This document shows positions 10,535 to 22,255 of a DNA stretch of 64,000 nucleotides, piece by piece. The notes below the pieces were generated by a model, which made no database searches, was not told the DNA's origin, and was given only the letters and a program-made list of their open reading frames with translations. Position numbers and translations under genes: made by a program. Position 1 is the first letter of the stretch, and each line of letters opens with the position of its first letter. Source of the stretch: Ryuthela nishihirai (Eukaryota; Arthropoda; Arachnida; Araneae; Heptathelidae); NCBI GenBank assembly GCA_038380435.1, contig JAWZYU010000005.1:41190001-41254000 (forward strand), given 5' to 3'.

Positions 10535-11960
10535 AGGTCAGTCAGCTGATAAGAATCTTTGGCTACATGGCTTGGCTCACAAAACTGAGGAAACACTATC
10601 ATTCATGGCTAGATGGGCTGAGCATTTCAGTGATGTCCTAAACAATGTGGTTAGTTCTATTTCCATTGTTTGTAATGATGATAGATACATTACTGGTTTA
10701 TATTTGGCCCTATAACACAGTCTGAAGTTATTTTAGCTGTTTCTAAACTTAAACTACATAAATCCCCAGGGGTAGATGAAATTACTACAGAAATGCTTAG
10801 AGTTGGGAATGTTTTGGTTACCATGTGGATGACTGAAATTTTAAATGTCTTTTATGATAAAAGCATGGTCCCTAAGGATATTACCAGAGGTATTATTATC
10901 CCTATTTTTTATAAGGTGATCACAGTTCTTGTGATAACTATAGGGGTATCAGCCTGCTTTCTGTTCCAGGTAAAATTCTTTGCATGACTGTGCTTAATAG
11001 AATTAAGAATCTTGTTGACTGGCAATTGCATGATGAGCAATGTGGATTCCAAAGTGGTAGGGGATGTGTAGATCAGATATTTTCACTCAGGCAGATTCTT
11101 GAGAAGTGTTTAGTGTTTCAGAAACCTTTGGTTACTAGCTTCGTTGATTTCAAAAAGGATTTCAATTCTGTTGATCGACAAAATTTGTGGTTGATTGTGA
11201 GATTGTATGCAATATCAGACAAGTTAGTTAACATAATGAAAGCTCTCTATAATAACACTGAGTCATGCGTTAGAATTGGTAAGGCTTGTAGCAATTGTTT
11301 AGCATTACTTCTGGTGTTTGACAAGTGTGCATTTTGCCTCCTTTTCTCTTTAGTTTGGTTATTTATTATGTTGTGTGAATGTTATTCATCAACATTTTAT
11401 CAAAAAAAAAATTTCGAGTTGCTACTTCCCTATAGCAAAAAAAACCTTAGAGTGCTAAGGGTTAAGAATTTGTGGAGAGTGTGGAGAAATTGACTTATAC
11501 ACCTAAAGACTAAAATTATACTGTAGTTTGGTTGTTTCTAGAGTTATTGTAGCGAAATTTGAACCCTGTAAATAAGATAACAGGAAACTTGATATGTTTG
11601 ATTCTAGGTGCTTGCACAGTTTCTTGGGCATTATTAGGTAGTTGAACTTTGTAAGTAATGATGAGGTTAGGCATAGGAGTCTGCAACCTCCTTTGAGCTG
11701 CCTGTTGTGCAGAGAGAGATTCAGTTGGTTTGGCCATGTTGCCTGTATGTATAGTTATAGATTATCACATAGATTATGAATAGTGTCCATAAAGGCCTCT
11801 GAAAGAGGGGGAGACCTGGGATGTGGTGGGCAGACAATGTCAAATAGGACCTTGTTAAAATTGGTCTACATGGCGAGATGCAGCAGATGTAACTCAGCAG
11901 AGATGTGTTTGGAGAACTAAATTGCATAATCTAGTTGGATCTTTGAGCTGGCTGTTGAGG
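10535..11960 (+). mobile_element. RTE-like LINE fragment, plus strand
   Basis: This copy runs from the linker (LADKNLWLHGLA-like, 10550) through RT (GVDEITTEML at about 10770, then VLNRIKNLVD, and motif A VDFKKDFNSVD near 11145) to the C-terminal region and a short GAT-rich tail near 11960. A rearrangement at about 11380-11465 removes motif C. Motif A has D for the usual A in KKAF. Several frameshifts; non-functional. Confidence 0.85.
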
Positions 11961-11964
11961 ATAA

Positions 11965-12800
11965 TGATGATACTAACCAGTGCAACATATATTACATCAG
12001 CTGTGGGTTAACATCATTTTTAGGTTTATTATGAATGATGAAATCCTAATTCTCACTCACATGTTTGCTGTGTGTGGTGACCAATGAGATAGAATAGGAT
12101 AGAGTGAGCAACCATTGTATTACAGCGTCACCAGTCAGAAGCCAAAGAAAACTCGTTTTGTGCCCACCCTTTACATGGCTGCCAGCACCCAACTCCATCT
12201 GGTGGAAGCCAAAGGAAACAATTTTGATTACTGAGTTTAAATGGTTGCTTGCCATCCAACATTGAATATAATTTATAATGTAGAATATATTAAAATTATA
12301 CCAACTTAATTTTTTATAAAGCAACAGCACTATATGCATTTTGCAGATAAATTTTGTACATTTTTTTGTAGAAATACTTCGTAATTTTTTTCAAGACTAG
12401 TGTTTGGTGTAAATTAAAAAACGTTTTTTTTTGGACTAACTACTATTATTGAAATAATATATCTTGCAGAAACCAATGTCATGCAGTGCTTTTAACCCTT
12501 TGTCACACTCTGTTCAGTAACATGAATGGTTGCACTTGGTATGACAGACCCATGATATATTTCTTAACTTTAAACACCTGTATATCGTTTTTCATTTTAT
12601 GAAGCTTTTTATTAATTTTAAACATATCCTTATCTATTTTAAACCATAAATAACAGTCTGTCTTTTCTTTTAATAACCAATGTGTCACAGTTTTATACTT
12701 GTGAACAGGTCTGGATCTGGAAAAAAATGGGGGTGGGGCAAGAGACTGGATTTTCATTGCAGTATAACATTTCACCATCCATTTAACAGTTCTTTAAAAC
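11965..12800. other. Intron, nothing recognisable
   Basis: AT-rich sequence without a supported gene. 12150-12170 shares CCCACCCTTTACATGGCTGC with 15066-15085, the flank of the complete I-type LINE, so part of it may be an old repeat. Confidence 0.45.
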
Positions 12801-12839
12801 ATTTCTTGAAAACTGCATTGAATTTAAATAAATTTCATA

Positions 12840-13360
12840 ATTTTTTGGGAGCTTGAACCACCAAATTTAGTATACAACTTCCTGAAACCACAACTTAAAG
12901 TAGTGAAAAAGTTTGTCCCTCAAATAATAGATCCCAAAGTTCTTTTTTTTTTCTTTAGAAAAAATGGGGAGTGGTTTCTCTTAAATATTTTAAACTTAAA
13001 AGTATAAGCTACGGTAAAAAAACAAACCTAAGAGCTATGATTATCAAGTTTGGTATACAACTTCTAGTCCTAGCAGGTTAAAGAAACATAGGTATTAGAT
13101 CTCCCTATCTTCCTTCCCTCTCACCAAAAAAGTTCCCTCCCTATTCTCACATGCAAAAACAAGATAATTTCTGCTAAACATTAAATTATCACCAAATTTG
13201 GTATACAGCTTCCTCTTATCCTTACTTTAAGCAATGAGAATTCCATCCCCCAACTTTCCCCCACAAAAAGAGCCCTTCTACGTAAAAGAAAAAAATTTTC
13301 CTAAAAGGTAAGAGCTATGATCACGAAATTTTTCATACAGCTTCATCTCATCATGTCTCT
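12840..13360 (+). repeat. Degenerate tandem repeat, ~130-190 bp period
   Basis: A block like CCAAATTTGGTATACAGCTTCC recurs, diverged, at about 12858, 13046, 13192 and 13324. Each is followed by a pyrimidine-rich then A-rich stretch and preceded by a GAGCTATGATNA block in later units. No frame is preserved between units. Confidence 0.6.
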
Positions 13361-15164
13361 AAGACATGATCTGAGGGGGGCAAGGGGACCATGCCTCCCC
13401 CTTTCCAAATTGTAATAATATTAACAGAGGAAAAAAATATGAAACTTATTTATATTTCATGCATTTTTCAAGAATTTTTTTAAAAACCTATAAAATGGAA
13501 GGAAAAAATGTTATAATTCGTTGGAAATCCAGTCTCTTGCCCCCCCCCCCCTTTACGTTTTTTCGCCTCGATTGTGATTTTTGATGCCCCCCCCCCCCTT
13601 CAATTTTTTTTCTAGATCTAGGCCTGCACTCTACCACAAAATTTGAAATTTCTGGCACAAATAGATCATTTGAAATATTTATTGAAATGTTTGCCATTTT
13701 CCACTGTTAGAGGGTTAATTAGGTTTTTGAGATATTTGAGAAATGAGAAAAAGCAATATTTCATCAAATTAGCTGTCCAAGGCACTAAAATTTTTCTATT
13801 TATCACTAAAAACAAAGGCGTTGACATTAAGTGTTGGTTTAAATGAGTGTCAAAAAATGAGGTTTTACATAAACCTCATTTTCAACGTTTGATTGCATTT
13901 GATATCAATAATTTTCATCTTTTTTGGCTTAAAAAAAGTTTTTTTTAATAATAAGCAAAAATGTGAGATATTAAAATATATCGGATATCCCCAAACATAA
14001 CCATAATTTAGTTTCGGTAGGGGGGAAGGATCTGAGAATTTTTTTTTTTTTTGGCGGGGGAGGGGGGAGAAATTATTTTTTAGGAGGAAAAGTGTGTGTT
14101 AAAGAATAAGACATGGATCTTGAGAACAAGACTGCAGCAGGGTTTCCCAAATGCTAAAATAACAAAAAAGGGTTATAAATGACATTCTATACAGAATAAA
14201 ATTTTATAATTGTTATTTTTTTTAGTCTATTTTTAGTGTCACACATGAAATATAGGTATAAAACAAAATTACACAAATACAACTGTTTCGGATTTTAAAG
14301 CAAGTAGACAAGTTTTGAGAGTTAATAGACAACAGAATTTTTTTGGGGGGGTTGATATATTTGGGTACAGGTAATGTCCCTGTGCTCAAATAGTTACACT
14401 GATGGCAAGATGGGACTGTGAGATCTATTCATTATAATTGTGCTCTGTTAAGTAACTATTAGGCAAATGTATGCAAAATTCTCTTAAGCTGTGCTTTTGA
14501 GGTTGATATAGCTCTCTGCAAAATCTAAAAAATGAATAAACACAATTTTTTAGCATACATATATAGTAACAGATTAGGAAAATAAGTTACCAAACATGTG
14601 CTAGGAAGCCTAAAGCAGTTTCATCAATTAAAATCAGATTTTCTTCAAAACTAAAAGTGATTAAAACACTAAGTATCATTCTACATCTGGATCGTATGAA
14701 AAACAACTTAATAAAGTAGTTAAATGTGAAAAGAGAAAGATTCCTGATACAAAGTATGTCAAAATTTCGTTTTCTTTCAAAAATTTAATTTTATTTTGAA
14801 ATTGAACTGTCAGATATTGAATATTACATGAAAATATCTCTATGACATATTGAACTGACAGATATGTGTCTGACAAGCAGCTGTTTCAGGGTTTGTTTTT
14901 TATATTTTTAAGAATAAAAATAAGAAAAAACTTATATTAAATATTTTTGAAAGGCATCTTCTAGATAATTCTGACAATTATTTAACTGAGTATTATTTTT
15001 AGTGAAAATTAAATTACCACTGCATGTGAAGCCAATGCTAAGCAATAGCAGCTGCCTACATTACTGTCCACCCTTTACATGGCTGCTGGTCATTCAAGTC
15101 GCCTCAACTTTCCAAATCAGCGGCGCACTCTATTCCATCTCAGTGGTGACCCGTGTCCCTGGAA
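13361..15164. other. Intron, low-complexity rich, no gene seen
   Basis: AT-rich intron with C homopolymers (about 13540-13551 and 13587-13598), a G-rich tract near 14050, and a small hairpin at 13857-13881. 15066-15164 is the pre-insertion flank of the complete I-type LINE and ends with its left target duplication (15152-15164). Confidence 0.5.
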
Positions 15165-15856
15165 CCCCCTCGTTGTGAGCGCCTGTACACGGTGAGGGGG
15201 ACCACCCTGTGAAGGTTCCGCTGGCTCGGTTACCTTCACAGGGTCCTAAACGCTCGCCCGCATGTTTCCCGTGCGCGGAGACCCGTGTCCCGGGAAAGGA
15301 GGATCCTGGTAGTTGCTCGGGGGTCCCATCTTCTCTCCTCAGCTCATGACTGGTGGGGTCCCCTTTGGCCGTTTTGCCATTGGGGAGCCTGTCCGTCGCG
15401 GGGCTGGGCAGCGGATTCCGGGGCCTCTGCTATACACTGCTTTGGCCTCTGCTTCCGGTAAACGGGAGCTCCTGGGGTGCCCCCCCCCCCGGAGCAATCG
15501 GCTGGTGGGCAGGTCCTGCTAGGGTCAACCGTGCAGAGCGGTGAGTAACCTTGCCCACGGTCCGGGTACAGGTTTACAAGTTTCCTCACAACTTATTTTC
15601 CTTTTGTCGTTATCTTTTCTTTGTGAGGCCAGGTTGGCCATTCACAATTTTGTTATTTTAAGCTTTGTTTCATTTGTGCAGAACGTTTTTGTTCTGCACA
15701 TTTCTCTTTTCATTTTCCTTCTATTTATTTGTGAGGGCTTGGCTCACTGTCTGTGTGGGTATAGTGCCTGCGTAGCCCTGGCGCCCGACTGGGCGTCCCC
15801 TTGTTGGGCTCCGTGGAGGGTGGGGACAGCGGGCACTGAACCACACAATAAAAAAC

Positions 15857-17131
15857 ATGAGAGAGAATGATGAAAATAATGCAATCGCCGCCAACAAGAG
15901 GGCTCGACATGAGCCCCCATCTTCCTCGTTGTCAAAGTTATCTCTGCCGTTGTCTTCTGTGTCTGTGTCTTCGTTCCCAAAGTTCCTGATCATCCACTCC
16001 ACGGGTGATCAGGTACTTAGGGACATGTCCCCTTTTTTCGTAAATCAAGGTTTGAAAGGTCTTGTGGGAGAGCCGAAATCCGTCAAGCGCTTACGATCTG
16101 GCGACTTGCAGGTTGAGACCACTTGTTCGAAACATTCTGAACTGCTCCTGAAAGTCAAAGAAATTGGTGGGGTGGCTGTCAAAGTCACTCCCCATAAAAC
16201 TTTGAATTCTCTCGGGGTGTGATCACCGAGTGGGGCCTCCTCAAAGTCACTGAGGAGGAAATCCTCTCGGGGCTCACACCTCAAGGAGTAACAGCGGTCC
16301 ACCGGGTTTCGACACACCGTGATGGGAAATTAACACCCACCTGGGTGTTGATTGTGACATTCAATACGCCACGCCTGCCTTCTTACATCAAGGCAGGTTA
16401 TTTACATTGTGAGGTTCGGCCGTATATCCCAAACCTTCTGTGCTGTTTTCAGTGTCAGATATACAGTCATGCCCGCACAGCATGCAGGGGCAAGCCCACC
16501 TGTGCTCGCTGTGGCAGTAAGGATCATCTCGATCCTGACTGCACAGCAGAAAAGGCATGCTGTGTGAACTGTAGTGGCGAACATCCGGCATACTCCCGCG
16601 ACTGTCCAAAGTGGAAGGAGGAAAAGGAGGTACAACGTCATCAACAATATCTCATACGCTGAAGCGAGAAAGCTTGCTGCACCGCCCGCCCCGCCTGGCA
16701 AGGTTTCCTATGCCAGTGCCGTCATTGGAAAGCCCATCGTTCCAATGATTTCGGTTGCGGTGCAGACTGATATCAGTGTACCACCTACTGAGTCTTTCTC
16801 GCCAGCTGCGAAGTACCTCCTCTCGCAGGCGAGACCGAGGGTGGTGTCGACTTCGACATCAACCCCGGTTTCCATTCCTGCAGCTCAGCCTTCCACCTCC
16901 ACCAGAAGGCCTCCTCCTCCCCGTCCTCAGACAGCAAGACCTTCAAAGCCTAAGGCGCCCCCACCGGGGCTCAAAAAGAAAATCACTGCACCTCAAAGGG
17001 CGGTCACCGATCCATGCCCCTCGGACGATTCCGAGGACATGGATACCGACCGCCCCCTATTCACTAAACCGTCCTCTGCGGCGGTTAAGTTGAATAGAAA
17101 CACGTCATCCGCCCACTCTTCTAAGTCCTGA
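15857..17131 (+). pseudogene. I-type LINE ORF1 (gag-like, zinc-knuckle protein)
   Basis: ORF1 proteins of I-type LINEs bind the element RNA. The frame opens at 15857 (MRENDENN). It carries a central domain, then three knuckles: CX2CX4HX4C at 16444-16485, a second CX2CX4HX4C just after, and a CX2CX3HX6C variant. A Pro/Ser/Thr-rich C-terminal tail follows. Frameshifts near 16215 and 16625 split it into three overlapping frames. It ends TCCTGA one base before the ATG of ORF2, a tight arrangement typical of these elements. It could be mistaken for a host zinc-finger gene, but its position rules this out. Confidence 0.88.
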
Positions 17132-17132
17132 G

Positions 17133-20100
17133 ATGGCCACACTCCTACAATGGAATTGTCGTGGATTCCAGAGGAATCTTGACGACATCAAGGCCCTCCT
17201 TCAGGCATACCAGCCCATCTGTGTGTGCCTGCAGGAGACATACTTGCAGCCAGTCACAGATCCCACGATCCAGCACTTTTCACTGGTTTGCCGGGATCGG
17301 GATGGAGATGGTCCAGCTCGCGGGGTTGTCGCCATCCTCGTGAGCAACCATTCTCCATTCCAGGTCGTACCCCTCACCACCAACTTATAGGCGGTAGCCA
17401 TCCGTCCCTTCATGGGGTTCTCGCTGACTGTCTGCTCTGTATATCTTCCACCCGGGAGCATCGTCTTCCAGGAAGACCTTGATGATCTCGTCTCGCAGCT
17501 GCCGTCCCCCTTCCTCATTATGGGGGACCTCAACGGACACAGTCCACTTTGGGGCAGTGCTGACACCAACGGGAGGGGCGGGGTCCTCGAGCAGTGGCTC
17601 CTGGATCCTTCTCTCTCCCTGTTGAACACCGGTGTCAGTACTTACTTTCACTCCCCAACCCGCTCTTTCACTGCCATTGATCTCACCATCTGCTCCTCCT
17701 CGATCCTTCCACTCTTTACATGGGAGGTCGAGGACAACCCTTATGGAAGCAATCACCTCCCCGTGGTGTGCACCATCTCGCGTGGGGGGCCTTGCAGCCC
17801 TTCACGCGTCTCGCGTTGTTTCGGAGATATCCAACGTCCCCCAACCTTGAAAACTTCAAACGCGCCAGGGCAAAAGCTCGTTTCGTCCGACGCCAGAGCC
17901 AGAAGGAATCTTGGATTAAGTATACATCTTCTATCACCTGCACGACTAGTTCTAAGGTCGTGTGGGATAAAGTCCGGAAGATGGGTGGGAACTACACATC
18001 CCACTCGTTATCAATCCTGGAGCACACTGGACAGGCAATTGCTGATCCCAAAGCAATTGTCGACACTCTGGGGGAGTCATTCTCTTCCATCTCTTCGTCT
18101 TCCTCTTACTCCCCCGAGTTTCTGGCACAGAAGGGCAGGGCGGAACGCTCTCCGCTGTCTTTCCACTCGAATGGCCTGGAGCCTTACAACAGGCCATTCA
18201 CAACGGAGGAGCTTCGCCTTGCTCTGCACTCCTCTCGTGCCTCTGCTGTAGGGCCGGACAATGTCCATTATGCCATGCTCCAACATCTCTCACCATCGAG
18301 TACGGATCAGCTGCTCAATCTCTTCAATCGCATTTTCCTTGAGGAGCAGTTTCCGGACTACTGGCGGGAGGCCATCGTCTTGGCCTTCCCCAAGCCAGGC
18401 AAAGATCCCAAGATTCCTTCCAATTATCGTCCCATCGCATTGACGAGCTGCGTGTGCAAGGTGTTGGAAAGAATGGTAAATGCCAGACTCATCTGGTATT
18501 TAGAACATCACAACCTCCTTTCCAACACCCAGTGTGGCTTTCGCAGGCAACGGTCAACTCTTGACCATCTGATACGCCTCGAATCGGCTATCAGAAATTC
18601 TTTTTTACGTAGAGAGCACCTGGTGTCAATTTTCTTCGACATCGAAAAAGCATACGACACGGCTTGGAGATTCAGCATTCTTCGTGACCTCCACAGCTTC
18701 GGCTTGAGAGGTCACATGTCGATCTTCATCTCCAACTTCTTATCGACACGCTCTTTTCGTGTCCGTGTCGGTAACACTCTGTCGCGGCCGTACCCCCAAG
18801 AACAGGGGGTGCCACAAGGCTGCGTTCTGAGTGTTACGCTTTTCGCTGTCAAGATTAATTCTATAACTAGACAACTTCCTCCATCAGTAGGCAATGCCCT
18901 CTATGTTGATGACTTTAGCATCTTTTGCTCTTCGTCCAGCATGAGGGTCATTGAAAAGACAACTGCAAATTGCCCTGAACAATGTTTCGGTTTGGGCGAC
19001 GGCAAACGGGTTTCGGTTCTCCCCACAGAAGACCGCTTGTGTGCACTTTTGTCACAAGCGTAATCTTCATCTGGATCCTGAGCTGCGGCTCGGGGGTAAC
19101 ATCATTCCAGTTGTGGCGGAGACCAAGTTTCTCGGTCTCATATTCGATCGGAAATTGACCTTTTTACCACACATACGTCATCTCAGGTCCAAGTGCACGT
19201 GGGCATTGAACATCGTCAAGGTCCTCTCCTCCCTTTCTTGGGGGGCGGACTGATGTTCTTTGCTCCGCCTGTACCGTGCACTTGTCCGATCGAAACTGGA
19301 CTACGGATCCCAGGTGTACGACTCGGCCCGGGATTCGGTGGTGAAGGTGCTGGACCCCCTCCATCATCAGGCCCTCCGTGTTTGCACGGGAGCCTTCCGC
19401 ACCTCACCGGTCCAGAGTCTTTACGTTGAGACCGACGAACCTTCTTTATCTCTTCGCCATCAGCAGTTGTCCCTACAATATGCATCTAAATTGCGATCCC
19501 TGCCTGGCCATCCCACTTGGGACTGCGTTTCAGTCCGAAGTGGGAAATGCTTTACACTAATTGGCCGACTGCCATTCGTCCTTTTGGTATGCGTGTCCGA
19601 GGCTACCTCTGAGACATCAACACCAGTCTCGATAGCGTTGCACAGTCGACAGCTGAGCAACTTCCACCTTGGCTCACTGTTTCCCCTTCCTGCGATTTTT
19701 CCCTGTGCAGGACGGGGAAGGCCTTTACACCTGACTGTGTGTACCGGCAACTCTTTGCCAGCCATCGTGCTGAGCACCCGGACTTCTTGCCTGTCTTTAC
19801 AGATGGCTCGAATTTCGGCACTTCGGTGGGATCAGCCATGGTCTGCTGTGATGTAATCATTGCAGACCAGATCCCACTGCAGTGTTCCATCTTCACCGCA
19901 GAGTTGCACGCTATCAGCCTCGCCTTGGACCACGTGGCGACTAAGCATCATCGTCGGTGTGTGCTTTACACCGACTCGCTTAGCTCGCTACAGGCTTTGA
20001 TCTCGGTGAGGCATCGACCTCACCCTGTTCTTACTAAGATCCGCCAGCAGCTACATCGTCTGGCAGCCACAACCACAATCCATTTCTGTTGGGTGCCCGG

Positions 20101-20611
20101 TCACGTCGGGATTAGGGGCAATGACTTGGCAGATGCTGCTGCCAAGTCAGCCACGCCCCTGTCCGACTCTCCGTTGCCGGTTCCCTATCTGGATTTCCGG
20201 CAGCATTTTACCACCGAGCTCCGGGCACAGTGGCAGAGATCTTGGTCGGAACAGCTTACGAACAAGCTCTTTGAGATCAAACCTATCATCAAACCATGGC
20301 AGTCTTGTTACCGCAGGAATCGTAAGGAAGAAGTTGTACTTGCTCGGCTCCGCTTAGGTCACTCGTTTTTAACCCACTCTTTTCTTCTTAAGCCGGACGC
20401 AGTACCTAAGTGTGAGTTTTGTGACAACGTTTTAATGATCAAACATATTTTACTTTCATGTCCTGCTTTTAACTTTGAACATCGACTCTATTTTAACTTT
20501 CACGATTTTATGTCCGAGCCCCTTACACTCGGACATCTTTTATCAGAGCATTGTTGTTTTAACGCTGTTTTCCAATTTTTAAAATATACTGGATATTTTA
20601 CTCATCTATAG
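17133..20611 (+). pseudogene. I-type LINE ORF2 (endonuclease, RT, RNase H polyprotein)
   Basis: ORF2 nicks target DNA, reverse-transcribes the element RNA and removes the RNA strand. In order: AP endonuclease from 17133 (LLQWNCRGFQ, CLQET, LIMGDLNGHS, then GSNHLPV); RT from about 17870, with motif A FFDIEKAYDTAW, motif B QGVPQGCVLS and motif C YVDD at 18902-18913; RNase H from about 19790 (FTDGS, FTAELHA, LYTDSLSSL, GHVGIRGNDLADAA); and a C-terminal CX2CX7HX4C motif near 20412-20463. Lesions: TAG at 17388-17390, a frameshift or deletion at about 17800-17850, a frameshift near 18960, TGA at 19251-19253 and a frameshift at about 19550-19730. The endonuclease SDH box reads SNH, an expected loss of function. 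Confidence 0.9.
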
Positions 20612-20868
20612 TTTTATTCGAATATATAACCCAGGTCGCTTACACCTGGGTGCTTTTTATATTTATTTTACATTTCTACCTTTGTTTCTTGTTAACTATG
20701 TTTCCTTTTATTGTTTTACATTGTTTTCTCTATATATATATAGTAAATTTTTAAATTTGGTTGTGGGTGTGATGACTTTTAGCTTTTATTTAGACATTCG
20801 TTTGGCGCATTATAGCCTGAGTTGCTAATGCGCCATTAAACCCAAAACAACCAAACGTGTCCCTGGAA

Positions 20869-21471
20869 AGGACGGCTCAGTCATGTTACAGTACTTATCC
20901 TTATAACATTTAATTATATGATATATGGATAAGTACTGTAACCATTTTCCTTTATGTACATTTTTATCCACCATCTTTTAATTTTAACCACCAGTGTGTT
21001 TTTGCACATCAAGTTTTAGTAATCAGGAGAAAAAAATCTCCCTCCTTTGCACATCACTAGCTAATGGGAAATACTCTTTCTTCCCAGGGCCAGCATATGA
21101 AGGATTATATGATGCACAAGTCACTTGATCTTATTTCTTCCTTTAAAACAACAGCATTTCAGCAGAATTAATATTGCATAATTGCTGCTATATAATCATT
21201 ATGCAATTACTGGTTACTTCAACATTTTAGTTCAAAGGAGATCAATAATACTAGTGCAGAAAAAGTTTATTCATGTTAACAGTCTTTACAGTTTTTAAAA
21301 TGTCCCTTGAATAGCATGTTGGTGAACTAAATTTTTAAAGGCTTGTTTGGAGTATATTTTGAACAACTGTGAACATTTCCTTTGTTTCTTTGTTTTTATA
21401 AATTATTCACTTTTTGCACTAATAACACTGGGTCATTAACTTACGGCTTAATTTTCATGGATTTTTTGCAG
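20869..21471. other. Intron before exon B
   Basis: No gene seen. A 16-bp inverted repeat (GTTACAGTACTTATCC and its complement) lies at about 20885-20942 with a ~26-bp spacer. The splice acceptor of exon B closes the segment. Confidence 0.6.
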
Positions 21472-21618
21472 ATGGTACTGGTATTGAAGAAAGAAGTAAC
21501 TAAAACTCACAATACAGTGGAACATGAAGACACAGGAAAATATAGGCAGTTGCTAGTCCGTACTCTTCACTCTTGCTGTGTTAGATTTCCAGATGGAGCT
21601 CCAACTATCATTCCAGTG
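21472..21618 (+). CDS. COPB1: COPB1 internal exon B (coatomer subunit beta)
   Basis: This 147-nt exon encodes 49 residues, beginning [14 protein letters not shown] and ending GAPTIIPV, and continues exon A without a gap in the COPB1 family order. It contains the conserved block [13 protein letters not shown]. The acceptor is a T-rich tract ending GCAG at 21471 and the donor is GTAAGT at 21619. Both boundaries are phase 0, so it joins exon A after a 13.6-kb intron. The first codon is ATG but is an internal methionine, not a start. Confidence 0.95.
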
Positions 21619-21871
21619 GTAAGTGTTCATTTTTTTAAGATTTAAATGCAAGTTGTGTAAAGTGTTTCAAAAAGTGTTGGAAACAAGTATATAACTCAGA
21701 ATGGTGTTATCTTTTATCAAACAAAAAAAAATATTGTTTATGATTTGCCATTTGTTGATAAGTTGATTTCTACTGTAGTGGATTTCTCAGAACAGTTCAA
21801 TTATATCTCTGTAAATGGTAGATAGGTATTCACTGGAAGAAAAACTATACACTAATCCCCTGACAGAAACA

Positions 21872-22235
21872 TTCAGGTCTAGCATATAATGCCCAACTCC
21901 ACCTTCTTGTGGTGATTAGTGTTATATTTATTACTCTCTTTTGGAAGATAGTCAAAGGGAAGGGCTGCCAGATCAGTGTGGCCTGCTGATCTGGACTACA
22001 ATAGGTACTTTCTTTTTTCTACCTTGCTGAGGAGTTGTCAATCACATGTGTTCTTTCTACTGGCCATATATACCAAAATGAATGGGATATTAGCTGTGAG
22101 CTTGATTATGGGTCCTGAATTTGCTGCACTGGTGGGTTTCTGTTGAAGGAAAATCTTCCGCTGTGATTTCTTTTTGTCGGTTGACAGTCGTGAGTAAATA
22201 GGTTCACAGGATACATTTTATCAGCTGGTGGGTAA
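21872..22235 (+). mobile_element. 5' leader fragment of RTE-like LINE
   Basis: It matches the reverse complement of the leader at about 29370-29750: the GCTTGATTATGG block, the TGCTGCACTGGTGGG block and the CTGATCTGG block occur in the same order. No coding region is included. It runs directly into an I-type LINE derivative. Confidence 0.7.
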
Positions 22236-22255
22236 TGCTTGTGGATAAGTGGGTA

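Larger units (their letters stand above)
15165..20855 (+). mobile_element. Complete I-type non-LTR retrotransposon (LINE with RNase H)
   Basis: A 5691-bp element flanked by a perfect 13-bp direct repeat, CGTGTCCCTGGAA (15152-15164 and 20856-20868). The leader (15165-15856) is GC-rich. ORF1 (15857-17131) has three zinc knuckles; ORF2 (17133-20611) has endonuclease, RT and RNase H. The 3' end reads CCAAAACAACCAA without a poly-A tail; other copies share this ending (near 23150 and 23920). RNase H after RT plus a knuckle-bearing ORF1 places it in the I superfamily; the exact clade is not determined. It is clearly GC-richer than the surrounding intron. Both ORFs are broken, so this copy is not autonomous as read. 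Confidence 0.93.

Noticed and set aside
12046..12778. Two minus-strand open frames (12046-12339, 12503-12778)
   Set aside because: No start context, splice signals or family motifs; composition like surrounding intron.
16219..17131. Zinc-knuckle protein as a possible host nucleic-acid-binding gene
   Set aside because: It lies inside a complete LINE between the leader and an endonuclease-RT ORF; it is ORF1 of the element.
15344..20357. Many overlapping frames on both strands of the I-type LINE
   Set aside because: Shadow frames of a GC-rich coding element; only the ORF1 and ORF2 readings carry domain motifs.
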